Shown one piece after another: positions 32,478 to 42,829 of a DNA stretch of 64,000 nt. Below the pieces are notes generated by a model. It ran no database searches. It was not told where the DNA came from and worked only from the letters and a program-made list of their open reading frames with translations. This stretch comes from Hermatobates lingyangjiaoensis (lineage: Eukaryota > Arthropoda > Insecta > Hemiptera > Hermatobatidae). Every line of letters starts with the position of its first letter. Position 1 is the first letter of the stretch. The stretch covers positions 25,001-89,000 of the forward strand of contig JAPFBL010000374.1 in the NCBI GenBank assembly GCA_026182355.1. Reading direction: 5' to 3'. Position numbers and translations under genes: made by a program.

Positions 32478-34121
32478 TTAACGGTACAAGTTGAGGCCAG
32501 GAGGAGAGCGAGCTTTGAGAAGACAGATAATTGCCTCCTCTGAAGCTCTTAAAGTAACCCGAGAAGACTGAACAGGGATATGATTAAGGACTTGGACCCG
32601 GAAGCAGTGATTAAAATCCAGTCCATGGGAATTAGAGTGGATAGCAATAGGGAGGTTTTTGCGTTGACCAACGGAAGCCCTGTGACCATTCATACGTAAG
32701 TTGAGCTGCGTAGAGGCCATACCAACATAGAATGCATCACACTGGGTGCAGTCCAAACGGTATACGCAATTAACCGAGGTGCATGAGGTGTGGGGAGGAC
32801 AAGGGTAGTTAATGTTGCTATGGGGGGAAGTAAAAAAGGGATTAGGGTTTATGATGAGACAGGTTTGGCATCTGCTCCGTCCGCACTCCACCATTCCCCT
32901 CCCAAGTGCAGGGTTCAAGGGAGAGTGATGGGAGAAAATGCCTCTGAGGTTCGGTGGTTTGCGATATGATAAGGAGGGGGCTTCAGGAAAAATAGACGAG
33001 GTAGAAGGAGAAGAGGAGAGCAATGGGAAAAACTCCTTAATAACCGAGCCAATCCTGTGAGCACCAGGGAAAAAAGTGGATATCAGGAAAACACTATCAG
33101 TGTGGTCTTTTCTCGGTACGTGCCGGTGAACTATTTCAGCCGGCACGACACGACTATCAATGACATTGGAAGGGTAGCCACGATCAACTAATTTTTCCTT
33201 TAAACAGTTAATATGGGAACTACGGTTTTTCAAGTTATTACAAATCCTGTGGATGCGGATGGAAAGGGATCTGGGGATTGCTTTTTTGATGTGGGTGGGA
33301 TGGCAACTACTGTAGTGGAGGTACTGCTGTGCATTCGTAGGTTTTATATGTACAGAGGTGGAGAAACTGCTATTGTTGAGGGTAACATCAACATCAAGGA
33401 AAGTAATTTTATTGCTGGACACTTGGTGGGTGAAGGAGATGGAGGAAGAAAAGTTTTGGAAGGAAAGTAGGAAGAGGTTTAACTCATGGGTACCATGTGG
33501 CCAAATGAAGAAGATATCGTCAATGTAGCGAGTATAAAGAAGGGGAAGGAATTGACGATCAGACAGAAAATATTGCTCTAATTTGGCCAAGAACAAATTA
33601 GCAAAAGAAGGAGCCATAATAGTGCCCATCGCAGTACCCTTGGTTTGAAGGTAAAAGGCACCATCAAACTGGAAGGCATTATGCTTCAGGACAAATTCGG
33701 CTAAGGAAACTAGAAAATTGGTAGAAGGAGTGAGGGGGGGAGTTCTGAGTTCAAGAAAGTAACGAAGGGAATTCAGTCCCTCACTGTGTTCAATATTAGT
33801 ATATAGAGAGGTGACGTCCATAGTAACCATGAGGAGGGGATGGGTGAGGTTGGGTGGTATCGAGAAATTATTGAGGAAGTGGAAACTGTCTTTACAGTAG
33901 GAAGGCTGACTGCGGACTAGGGGTTGGAGGAAGTAATCAACAAAAGCAGACAGTCGCTCTGTGAGGGAACCATAACTGGAGACTATGGGTCTTCCAGGAG
34001 GAGGTGAATCAGGCATTGAGAAAGGCTCATGAATTTTGGGAAGGAGGTAGAAGACAGGACATCGGGGATTGGAAGGTATTAATGTCTTCGGGTGATAAAC
34101 CCTCAAGGTGGGCCCGGTCAT
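32478..34121 (-). pseudogene. PLE copy 1 reverse transcriptase and GIY-YIG part (547 codons)
   Basis: Relative to copy 2 an 8-bp deletion near 34080 shifts the frame, so the apparent ATG start is an artefact. Downstream everything is open: GRPIVSSYGSLTERLSAF, VTMDVTSLYTNIEHSEG, KGTAMGTIMAPSFANLF, YTRYIDDIFFIW and a C-terminal GIY-YIG-type nuclease domain. A 6-bp in-frame deletion removes Leu-Leu near HFLNNFS. With the upstream stop this copy cannot make a full protein. Confidence 0.85.
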
Positions 34122-34155
34122 TAAGCAGCGATTTAAGTTTAGAGAGGAAATCGGG

Positions 34156-35283
34156 CTATGGATTATTAGGGAGGGATAGATAAAAGGTGGAGTCAGACAG
34201 CTGCCTCATGGCTTCACGGCGGTAAACATGACGGTCCATGAGAACAACCGTGGAGCCCTTATCAGCCGGCATAATCAACAAAGAGCTATCACACTTCAGG
34301 CTTTTAACAGCCTTTCTTTCGTTGGGAGTTAAATTGTCACGGGGTATAAGGTTATGAAGAAAGGCAGGATCAGAGACCTTACGGAGGATAGACGAAATAT
34401 ACAGTTCAAGTGGATGTGAAGCCAGAAGCGGAGGAGGTTCATTAGAGGAGAAGGGTTTGAATTTAGAGAGGGAAGGGTATATTTTAGGGTTGGGGGCGAC
34501 GGGTCTACTAGCACGTGTTTTCCAAAAGTATTTCCAACGTAAGGACCTACAGAACATTTGTAGGTCCTCTAAGATTTTAATATGATTGATTTTTGGAACG
34601 GGACTGAAAGAAAGGCCTTTGTTCAGAAGTTTAATTTCGTCGTTGTTCAAAACATGAGAAGAGAGGTTGCAAATGTTATTACAGTTATTGGAAGGTAGGT
34701 CAGTAGGACTATTAGAGGAAGGAGGCTGAGTACTGGAAGGGAATGGCTTGTTATCGAAATTAAACAAAGGAGTGGCAGAAGGATGGATAAGAGGAAACTG
34801 CATATTAGGTGCAGGCGACACATTCTGAGAAAAAAGGAAAGGTGCCTGAAATGGGAGACTAAGGCCTAATGACAGGTAGGAACAAAAGAGTTTAGATAAC
34901 TTGATACTGTTTTTAATTTGCAATTTACCCAGAAGTTTATGAGATCGTGACAAAATATTGTTGACAGTAATTAAATGGTTCCGAGAAGTACTTACAAGGA
35001 CATTAATAACAGATAAGAGCCTTGAAATGTGAGAACCCCTCAGAGATACGTAGTTGGACAAGGTGAAATAGGATAGTTGAAGGGAGTATTGGAAACCCAA
35101 CACTGCAACATTACACCGGAACTGGGGTGGGAAGGCAGATAGCGGCATTTTTAATGTCAAACCATTAGGAGGGATATTTAGGGATAGACAGTTAGAAAGG
35201 AATTCAATATGGGAAGTGCAATTAGCGATTTTACGTGACAGGTAGTCAACCTCACTTAGCCAAAACTCAACCGGATTAACCAT
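34156..35283 (-). pseudogene. PLE copy 1 ORF, N-terminal part (375 codons)
   Basis: It begins MVNPVEFWLSEVDYLSRKIA and carries a Cys-Leu-Ser-Leu-Asn-Ile-Pro-Pro segment equivalent to the CLxExLLP segment of the other fragments. It then has a long low-complexity linker and the start of the conserved PLE region (residues about 335-350, MPADKGSTVVLMDR). It ends at a TAG where copy 2 has TAT (PNNP then Tyr). This is the only N-terminus of this family in the window, because copy 2 is truncated. Confidence 0.8.
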
Positions 35284-35559
35284 AGTGCAAAAAATTAAGA
35301 AACAAAATCTAATAAAAAACTATACGAAATAACAAACAAGAGAAAAATATTATTTAAATAAATAAAAATAATAATTATAAGTTAGAAAAGAGTATAGAAA
35401 GAGTGTAAGGAGCTTCTAGGAAAAGTAAAGAAACCAGGAAGCAGACAAAAACAAAGAAATGCAATACCATAAGGCAACAGACAGAGGAAACCAGAGGTCG
35501 GCGCGATCGCGCATTCGAATCAAAACTTGAAATGGTCCAACAGGACTACTAGTTAACAC

Positions 35560-37659
35560 ATGAAAGAGAAAAAACAAATAAAGACACACACAAAAGACTC
35601 ACAACGTGCTAGTAGACCCGTCGCCCCCAACCCTAAAATACACCCTTCCCTCTCTAAATTCAAACCCTTCTCCTCTAATGAACCTCCTCCGCTTCTGGCT
35701 TCACATCCACTTGAACTGTATATTTCGTCTATCCTCCGTAAGGTCTCTGATCCTGCCTTTCTTCATAACCTTATACCCCGTGACAATTTAACTCCCAACG
35801 AAAGAAAGGCTGTTAAAAGCCTGAAGTGTGATAGCTCTTTGTTGATTATGCCGGCTGATAAGGGCTCCACGGTTGTTCTCATGGACCGTCATGTTTACCG
35901 CCGTGAAGCCATGAGGCAGCTGTCTGACTCCACCTTTTATCTATCCCTCCCTAATAATCCATATTCCGATTTCCTCTCTAAACTTAAATCGCTGCTTGAT
36001 GACCGGGCCCACCTTGAGGGTTTATCACCCGAAGACATCAATACCTTAATACCTTCCAATCCCCGATGTCCTGTCTTCTACCTCCTTCCCAAAATTCATA
36101 AGCCTTTCTCAATGCCTGATTCACCTCCTCCTGGAAGACCCATAGTCTCCAGTTATGGTTCCCTCACAGAGCGACTGTCTGCTTTTGTTGATTACTTCCT
36201 CCAACCCCTAGTCCGCAGTCAGCCTTCCTACTGTAAAGACAGTTTCCACTTCCTTAATCTCCTCAATAATTTCTCTATACCACCCAACCTCACCCATCCC
36301 CTCCTCATGGTTACTATGGACGTCACCTCTCTATATACTAATATTGAACACAGTGAGGGACTGAATTCCCTTCGTTACTTTCTTGAACTCAGAACTCCCC
36401 CCCTCACTCCTTCTACCAATTTTCTAGTTTCCTTAGCCGAATTTGTCCTGAAGCATAATGCCTTCCAGTTTGATGGTGCCTTTTACCTTCAAACCAAGGG
36501 TACTGCGATGGGCACTATTATGGCTCCTTCTTTTGCTAATTTGTTCTTGGCCAAATTAGAGCAATATTTTCTGTCTGATCGTCAATTCCTTCCCCTTCTT
36601 TATACTCGCTACATTGACGATATCTTCTTCATTTGGCCACATGGTACCCATGAGTTAAACCTCTTCCTACTTTCCTTCCAAAACTTTTCTTCCTCCATCT
36701 CCTTCACCCACCAAGTGTCCAGCAATAAAATTACTTTCCTTGATGTTGATGTTACCCTCAACAATAGCAGTTTCTCCACCTCTGTACATATAAAACCTAC
36801 GAATGCACAGCAGTACCTCCACTACAGTAGTTGCCATCCCACCCACATCAAAAAAGCAATCCCCAGATCCCTTTCCATCCGCATCCACAGGATTTGTAAT
36901 AACTTGAAAAACCGTAGTTCCCATATTAACTGTTTAAAGGAAAAATTAGTTGATCGTGGCTACCCTTCCAATGTCATTGATAGTCGTGTCGTGCCGGCTG
37001 AAATAGTTCACCGGCACGTACCGAGAAAAGACCACACTGATAGTGTTTTCCTGATATCCACTTTTTTCCCTGGTGCTCACAGGATTGGCTCGGTTATTAA
37101 GGAGTTTTTCCCATTGCTCTCCTCTTCTCCTTCTACCTCGTCTATTTTTCCTGAAGCCCCCTCCTTATCATATCGCAAACCACCGAACCTCAGAGGCATT
37201 TTCTCCCATCACTCTCCCTTGAACCCTGCACTTGGGAGGGGAATGGTGGAGTGCGGACGGAGCAGATGCCAAACCTGTCTAATCATAAACCCTAATCCCT
37301 TTTTTACTTCCCCCCATAGCAACATTAACTACCCTTGTCCTCCCCACACCTCATGCACCTCGGTTAATTGCGTATACCGTTTGGACTGCACCCAGTGTGA
37401 TGCATTCTATGTTGGTATGGCCTCTACGCAGCTCAACTTACGTATGAATGGTCACAGGGCTTCCGTTGGTCAACGCAAAAACCTCCCTATTGCTATCCAC
37501 TCTAATTCCCATGGACTGGATTTTAATCACTGCTTCCGGGTCCAAGTCCTTAATCATATCCCTGTTCAGTCTTCTCGGGTTACTTTAAGAGCTTCAGAGG
37601 AGGCAATTATCTGTCTTCTCAAAGCTCGCTCTCCTCCTGGCCTCAACTTGTACCGTTAA
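35560..37659 (+). CDS. Penelope-like reverse transcriptase/GIY-YIG nuclease, 699 codons, chimeric start
   Basis: PLE proteins reverse transcribe their RNA at a nick made by the linked nuclease. Visible segments: MPADKGSTVVLMDR (residues about 97-110), FYLLPKIHKP (172-181), GRPIVSSYGSLTERLS (189-204), VTMDVTSLYTNI (251-262, first catalytic Asp), KGTAMGTIMAPSFAN (312-326), YTRYIDDIFFIW (348-359, catalytic Asp pair), ITFLDVDVTL and HPTHIKKAIPRS, then CGRSRC, VYRLDC and FYVGMASTQLNLRMNGHR (about 605-627, nuclease) and RASEEAIICLL. The first 16 codons come from the inverted pLTR of copy 1, and about 270 native N-terminal residues are missing. It is open throughout, so it is young, but probably not autonomous. 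Confidence 0.85.
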   Translation: MKEKKQIKTHTKDSQRASRPVAPNPKIHPSLSKFKPFSSNEPPPLLASHPLELYISSILRKVSDPAFLHNLIPRDNLTPNERKAVKSLKCDSSLLIMPADKGSTVVLMDRHVYRREAMRQLSDSTFYLSLPNNPYSDFLSKLKSLLDDRAHLEGLSPEDINTLIPSNPRCPVFYLLPKIHKPFSMPDSPPPGRPIVSSYGSLTERLSAFVDYFLQPLVRSQPSYCKDSFHFLNLLNNFSIPPNLTHPLLMVTMDVTSLYTNIEHSEGLNSLRYFLELRTPPLTPSTNFLVSLAEFVLKHNAFQFDGAFYLQTKGTAMGTIMAPSFANLFLAKLEQYFLSDRQFLPLLYTRYIDDIFFIWPHGTHELNLFLLSFQNFSSSISFTHQVSSNKITFLDVDVTLNNSSFSTSVHIKPTNAQQYLHYSSCHPTHIKKAIPRSLSIRIHRICNNLKNRSSHINCLKEKLVDRGYPSNVIDSRVVPAEIVHRHVPRKDHTDSVFLISTFFPGAHRIGSVIKEFFPLLSSSPSTSSIFPEAPSLSYRKPPNLRGIFSHHSPLNPALGRGMVECGRSRCQTCLIINPNPFFTSPHSNINYPCPPHTSCTSVNCVYRLDCTQCDAFYVGMASTQLNLRMNGHRASVGQRKNLPIAIHSNSHGLDFNHCFRVQVLNHIPVQSSRVTLRASEEAIICLLKARSPPGLNLYR

Positions 37660-38005
37660 TTTAATTTTTTTTTTTTTTTTTATTTTTTTTATTTTATTAT
37701 TTTTTTAATTTGTTTATTGCTTCATTTACTATTCTTCTCCTTCTGTTATTTTTATTTGCTTTTATTTGTCCTTTTTAGTTATTTTTCTCTCTGTAGTTAG
37801 TAGCTTACCTAGGGCAGCCGGCAGAGTGCGTGCGTGTTCGTTTGCATTCGGCCTACCACTCAGTTAGCTTCAGCTACTCAAAGGGACTACTTCTACCCGA
37901 TGACGACGACTGTCGAAATATCGTTGTGAGTCTTTTGTGTGTGTCTTTATTTGTTTTTTCTCTTTCATGTGTTAACTAGTAGTCCTGTTGGACCATTTCA
38001 AGTTT
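35604..38005 (+). mobile_element. Penelope-like element copy 2 (family G), 5'-truncated, inverted to copy 1
   Basis: It joins copy 1 head-to-head at 35604-35606 through an ACG shared by both ends, starts inside the ORF (TGCTAGTAGACCCG) and runs to a complete 3' end: poly(T)/A-rich UTR, ribozyme-like core 37886-37930, tail ATGTGTTAACTAGTAGTCCT, GTTGGACCATTTCAAG, (TA)n. It is almost identical to copy 1 over 2.4 kb, making a giant inverted repeat. Confidence 0.85.
37886..37932 (+). ncRNA. Hammerhead-like ribozyme motif, family G
   Basis: CCGATGA replaces CTGATGA. Stem II CGAC/GTCG with loop GACT, then GAAATATC. Stem I is short (AC/GT, mismatch, C-G). Predicted cleavage after the C leaves GTTGTGAGTC, which is exactly where copy 1 begins at its 5' end. 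Confidence 0.55.
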
Positions 38006-38029
38006 TATATATATATATATATATATATA

Positions 38030-38408
38030 AACTGTACTATTGTACTATCCTTTTAATCTATTTATAGCAATGACTAAGCATGAGTCATCGATTCTCTATT
38101 AGTCCAGTTATACCGTTGACCTTTCAACTCTTTTATTCTAACCGCTTGTTTCTTGTTCATTATTGACCTTTGACCTTCTCTTTATACTAACCTGTACTAA
38201 TCCTTTTAATCTATTTATAGCAATGACTGAGCATGAGTCATCTATTTTAATTTAACATGTCACTTGGCCAACTCCTTTTCTAGTTGAACCCTGTTAACAG
38301 GAGGTTAGTTCGTAGGATCGAATCTCTCAGTCTTAAGATCGTGAATGCCGAGACTGCGGTTAATTTTAATGATACTTTTTTAAAAGAGGATCTGATGCCT
38401 ATTTATAC

Positions 38409-38430
<22 letters not shown>
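38030..38430 (+). pseudogene. Mini-PLE: leader and ORF start ending in (TA)n
   Basis: The leader (CTATTAGTCCAGTTATACCG, TTGACCTTTCAACTC, with an internal duplicate of AGCAATGACTAAGCATGAG) leads to ATG at 38257. The frame, after one TAG, reads LNPVNRRLVRRIESLSLKIV, NAETAVNFNDTFLKEDLMPI, YTK and enters (TA)n. It has the same N-terminus as 13928 and 40128 but retains all codons up to Leu-Met-Pro-Ile-Tyr-Thr. Confidence 0.7.
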
Positions 38431-38443
<13 letters not shown>

Positions 38444-38448
<5 letters not shown>

Positions 38449-38900
38449 GTTACAGCTAGAGAACACAAGAAAAAGGACGAACACTCACGAATCTCGATAA
38501 TTTCGGCGTCTTGCCGTCTTCAGGAGAGTAGAAAGAAAGAAAATAAAAGGAGAAAGAATGAAGGAACGGAGACGCAAATGCGTCCACTGGCCGATGTAAA
38601 CTGGCGCGATACAATGACACGCAGTGCAGCCACCTTACCAACGTGAACCAGTGTAGGCTGTGAGTTAATAAAATATTAAAAGTGATATTTAAGTAAAAGG
38701 GAGGAGAAAAGTAAAAAAGAGAAAGGAAAGGAAAAAAACATAAAACTAACTAAAATTAAACGAGGGGAAAAAATAAATAAATAAATAATTAAAAATAAAA
38801 TAAAAAATAAAAAAATCATCTGATTAAATTTAGACCAGGGGAATTTCTTGCACCCAATAACCAAATGAAGGCTTCCTCAGAAGCCTGAGCGAAAATTTGA
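38444..38900 (-). mobile_element. Family N PLE 3' end: GIY-YIG C-terminus, UTR, ribozyme, tail
   Basis: Minus strand: ASEEAFIWLLGARNSPGLN then Leu-Ile-Arg-stop (about 38890-38818), a 290-bp UTR, hammerhead-like core 38492-38527 and tail to (TA)n at 38410-38443. This places a ribozyme of the small-unit type directly downstream of a PLE coding end. Confidence 0.75.
38492..38527 (-). ncRNA. Hammerhead-like ribozyme motif, family N
   Basis: Stem I TCTC/GAGA, core CTGAAGA, stem II CGGC/GCCG with loop AAGAC, GAAATTATC with A15.1-U16.1 closing UUA and C17. It is one of the cleanest in the window. Confidence 0.65.
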
Positions 38901-38985
38901 CCGAATCCCGATTAGATAACACACCTATACTATCGAACGGTGGATATATTATTGAATCTGTTGTATATATATATATATATATATA
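38886..38985 (+). mobile_element. Family F tail with (TA)n
   Basis: TTGACCGAATCCCGATTAGA, then AACACACCTATACTATCGAA and (TA)n. The head is absent. It joins the family N coding remnant directly. Confidence 0.7.
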
Positions 38986-39850
38986 GTTAACACATTAAAG
39001 AGAAAAAACAAATAAAGATACACAGAAAAGACTCACAACGATATTTCGACAGTCGGCGTCATCGGGTAGAAGTAGTCCCTTTGAGTAGCTGAAGCTAACT
39101 GAGAGGTAGACCGAATGCAAACGAACACGCACGCACTCTGTGGTCCATCCTAGGTAAGCTACTAACTACAGAGAGAAAAATAACTAAAAAGAACAAATAA
39201 AAGCAAATAAAAATAACAGAAGGAGAAGAATAGTAAATGAAGCAATAAACAATTTAAAAAAAAAATAAAAATAAAACAAAATAAAATAAAAAATAAAAAT
39301 AAATAAATAAATAAAAAATAAAATAAAATAATAAAAATAAAAATTAAAAAATAATATAAAAAAAAAAAAAAAAAATAAATAAATAAAATAAAAATTAAAT
39401 TAACGGTACAAGTTAAGGCCAGGAGGAGAGCGAGCTTTGAGAAGACAGATAATTGCCTCCTCTGAAGCTCTTAAAGTAACCCGAGAAGACGGAACAGGGA
39501 TATGATTAAGGACTTGGACCCGGAAGCAGTGATTAAAATCCAGTCCATGGGAATTAGAGTGGATAGCAATAGGGAGGTTTTTGCGTTGACCAACGGAAGC
39601 CCTGTGACCATTCATACGCAAGTTGAGCTGCGTGGAGGCCATACCAACGTAGAATGCATCACACTGGGTGCAGTCCAAACGGTAAACGCAATTAACCGAT
39701 GTGCATGAGGTGTGGGGAGGACAAGGGTAGTTAATGTTGCTATGGGGGGAAGTAAAAAAGGGATTAGGGTTTATGATAAGACAGGTTTGGCATCTGCTCC
39801 GTCCGCACTCCACCATTCCCCTCCCAAGTGCAGGGTTCAAGGGAGAGTGT
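38986..39850 (-). mobile_element. Penelope-like element copy 3 (family G), 3' part
   Basis: It shares its last 0.85 kb with copies 1 and 2. The frame from about 39840 to 39400 gives the last 146 codons (CGRSRCQTCLIINPN to GLNLYR), one Gln to Pro change near the end. The A-rich UTR has expanded (39240-39400). The core near 39035-39070 has GACTGTCGAAA but GCCGACTG in place of one hairpin arm. It is cut at 39850 by (TA)n. Confidence 0.85.
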
Positions 39851-40330
39851 ATATATATATATATCCACTTAAAATTCGAAAAAACGATATATATATATAT
39901 ATATATAGTTCAATATAGACAAAGAAACATAGAGAAATCAAAACAACACACTTACAGTCTCTAATTTTCGGTTTGAACCGTCTTCAGGAGAGATAAGAGA
40001 GGGAAACCAGTGCGGTGAAGTGAACACGTAGTCTCGGCATTCACTATCTTTAGACTGAGAGATTCGATTCTACGAACTGACTTCCTGCTAACAGGATTTA
40101 ACTGGAAAAGGAGCTGGCCAAGTGACATGCTATACGAAATCAATGAGATAGTTAATAATAGTATAAATACATTAATAGATTAAATAAATTAATAAAGGTA
40201 AAAATAAAAAAAAAAGATTAAAATAAATGAAGGATAAAAGATTAATAAAGAACAAGAAAAGATATTAAAATAAAAGAGTTGAAAGAAAGTAAAAATTAAT
40301 AGAGAAGGTATAGTTAGAAATAAGGAAGTT
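39850..40330 (-). mobile_element. Mini-PLE, family B tail plus ORF start and leader
   Basis: Reading the minus strand: leader 40330-40130, ATG at 40128 (MSLGQLLFQLNPVSRKSVRR, IESLSLKI, then NAET), jump at about 40020 into GGTTTCCCTCTCTTATCTC, head CCTGAAGACGGTTCAAACC and tail to (TA)n at 39880-39905. It has the same composition as 13770-14180, so it is a repeated element form rather than a random truncation. A family C' scrap (CACTTAAAATTCGAAAAAAC) lies at 39866. Confidence 0.7.
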
Positions 40331-40705
40331 AGATAATTTTTTAATATTTGCAAATTAAAAATAAATTTATTTAAAATTTTTCAAAACTAGTTTTTTTAAA
40401 GGTGTTGAAAGTTTATTATATTTGTTTGCGTAATTTACTTTAACAATAAATTTAATTTAACTATTTAAGATAGTAATTTAATTTAACCGGTTTTTTTTAT
40501 GATTTCAATCATACGTTTTAGTTTTGAAAAATTGTTGTTTTTTTTTTTATGATGACTGTATATGTATACGAGTATTGTCACACGATGAAAATCTGGGACT
40601 AATAAGAGCAGTCTAAAATTAGATTCTTGATTGTAATTCTGTGAAAATAAATATCTTCAGGACTTTCTGGAATTAAAGTTATCGGCTTATCAACAGGAAA
40701 CGGGG

Positions 40706-40731
40706 TTGGGGGGGGGGGGGGGGGGGGGGGC
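40706..40731. repeat. Poly-G run, 26 bp
   Basis: An uninterrupted G tract 175 bp upstream of the last ninjurin exon. A similar 22-bp run lies at 54265-54286. Either could form a quadruplex or be an assembly-sensitive homopolymer. Confidence 0.9.
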
Positions 40732-40905
40732 AAATCTTACTACCGCCCGGGTGGCAAAAATAGTTGCTACATCACAAAATATGATGTAGTGAATTATATT
40801 AATTATCATGTACTTAAAAGTGTTATTTCTCATCACTTCCTAACAGACTGTTATATATTTCAAATAATAATGAAAAAACAAAATAATTTTGACTTACATT
40901 TTCAG

Positions 40906-41082
40906 GTTTGCGTTGGCTTGTTACTTATCTTCAAAGGTCGTTTGGATGTCAAAGGTGAAGACAGATTGGTAGAGGCAAACAAGATTAACAACTTCGTAGT
41001 GGTTACTGTCTTCATGGTGACCATAATCAATGTTTTCATTGGTTCATTCAGTGTATCATCGCCGGCTAAAGAGACATCTTGA
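40906..41082 (+). CDS. Ninjurin-family protein, last coding exon
   Basis: It follows an acceptor, TTACATTTTCAG at 40894-40905, in phase with the exon ending at 30888. It encodes 58 residues: VCVGLLLIFKGR completes the first membrane helix, KGEDRLVEANKINNF is the usual charged loop, and VVVTVFMVTIINVFIGSFSV is the second membrane helix, then SSPAKETS and stop at 41080-41082. The joined product is 133 residues, close to the 140-150 of known ninjurins. The 10-kb intron is filled by PLE copies. Candidate AATAAA signals occur downstream (for example near 41430), but none is clearly the poly(A) site. Confidence 0.85.
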   Translation, partial: VCVGLLLIFKGRLDVKGEDRLVEANKINNFVVVTVFMVTIINVFIGSFSVSSPAKETS

Positions 41083-42340
41083 ACTGCTCCCAAATCATGC
41101 AGGCTTCAGTAACTTGTAAAGTCATTCAACCTAGCAGAATATCGCATGACAGTAATCATTGATAATCGACAGCCGTAAATCACTCTAATTACCTAATCAT
41201 CTCTTATTTAATCTATTTAAATGACATCAAGTATTTCTAACATTACATATAATTACTCAGCTAATTAGACACATTCAATTACTCTAATTGCTCTAATCAT
41301 GTTTTTGGCTTATTCAATTAAAACGACAAAATTATTTTACTAATTACATATTATTTACACAAATTAGTCACAGTCATATAATATGTAACTAATTAAAAAT
41401 AATTAGAAAGTAATTACAAATGAAAAGAAAATAAATATATTCTGGTTAGTTTCAGATATTCAACAGCTGTAGTACATAGTTTTCCTTCCAAACAGTTTTT
41501 GGTTTTGAATAATAACAAATAACTTTGATTGTTCAATTAACATTAGCTCTGGTTTGTTTAGATTAGATACACATTTTCTCAATAGTTGGTATTTCACCTC
41601 CCCTTCCAAATAAATATTAGTTTGTAAAATTGTCTAAACTTTTGAATTTTATTTCAAAACAATGAATAATATTCTATCAATATACAGTTAAACATTATTT
41701 TTATTTTTAAAATATACCTTGAGTGAGATACATTGTTTAAATTATTATTGAACTGTTGATTAATTATAAAATTGTTTTAGAATTAAAAAAAATTTTATTG
41801 ATATATATGTTTGACAAAAAATTCAGTTTACTTATCTTCCGTTTTTTTTTCAGGGGGAGTCAAAAACAAATTTGTTTTTACAATGTGGCCTTTGATAAAG
41901 AAAACTTTTTTTTGCTTATTCATTGAAGCTTCCAAGATGAATTGACTGGATGGCCCAATATCACCTATTCACGATGACAACGCCTTAAAAACAGCTAGTA
42001 ATCACTATTCACTACATAGAATTCAATCTCTTGATGTTTTCGACCTAAGGGTTACTCTTTCTGGTAACTGTATGCAGATCCAGAGAGTCACACTTCATTC
42101 AGGACTATCATCGACAAAGGATCCATGTTTCTTATTAGTATCTAGCGATGTACCCCATACGTACTTTAGTTGTAAACGTCGCCACAATTTATAAATAATT
42201 ATTTATAATTAAATATATTATAATTTTTGTATGGTATGAAATTTATTTCATTAAAATAAGTTATTATTAATATTTTTTTAAAAGACACTCAATTTGCTTA
42301 CATACATGGTGCCGAGTGTAATATAGTCGCATCATAGCAT
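41083..42340. other. Region downstream of ninjurin, no further gene seen
   Basis: AT-rich DNA presumably including the 3' UTR. ATTA-rich stretches (41140-41420) and several AATAAA hexamers are present, with no long frame or recognisable repeat. Confidence 0.5.
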
Positions 42341-42341
42341 A

Positions 42342-42670
42342 TATATATATATATATATACATAATTTTTAATTACACAAAGCACAACACCAAAAAAAGAA
42401 TAAAAAGAACACTTACAGAATTAATATTTTAAATTGTTGTTCGTCATCAGGAGTAGACTAGAAGAGAGGAAGAAGTGAGAGAGATCTCCCTACGTAGGGA
42501 GATCTCTCTCACTTCGTCCTCTCTTCTAGTCTACTCCTGATGACGAACAATAGTTCGAAATATTGAATTCTGTAAGTGTTCTTTTTATTCTTTTTTCTGT
42601 GTCGTGCTTTGTGTAATTTAAAGTGTTATAGTCCTTGTGGACCGTTTCTTATATTTAGCATATATATATA
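42342..42670. mobile_element. Family E inverted pair
   Basis: The minus arm 42362-42485 and plus arm 42486-42655 meet at GATCTCCCTACGTAGGGAGATC. The heads contain CTCCTGATGACGAACAATAG and TTCGAAATATTGAATTCTG. (TA)n lies on both sides. Confidence 0.9.
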
Positions 42671-42829
42671 TTTTTTGTACAATACAATGTTATTAAATTG
42701 ATTAATAGAATATTTTTTATGCTGGAATCTTTATGCATCTCAAAAAAATTGCGAATATTTTTTACGCAACTGAACTAGTATATATTTGTTTATCCTTTCT
42801 GCCGATTTATACAACTTTTATAGAATTAA

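Larger units (their letters stand above)
32161..35606 (-). mobile_element. Penelope-like element copy 1 (family G), full length but disabled
   Basis: It reads right to left. The 5' end is GTTGTGAGTCTTTTG at about 35605, followed by the tail-like leader, the frame start at 35283, the stop of the ORF at 32478, a T/A-rich 3' UTR, the hammerhead-like core near 32210-32255 and the terminal CATGTGTTAACTA at 32161 next to (TA)n. The 5' leader repeats the sequence that follows the 3' ribozyme, i.e. a pLTR as known for PLEs. It lies within the ninjurin intron, antisense to it. Confidence 0.85.

Noticed and set aside
33213..33470. 85-codon frame antisense to the PLE reverse transcriptase (also 36667-36924)
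   Set aside because: It is present only because both PLE copies share the sequence. It is a shadow of the real coding strand.
40706..40731. Telomere-like or origin signal from the G run
   Set aside because: A pure homopolymer without TTAGG/TTAGGG periodicity. It may partly be a sequencing artefact.
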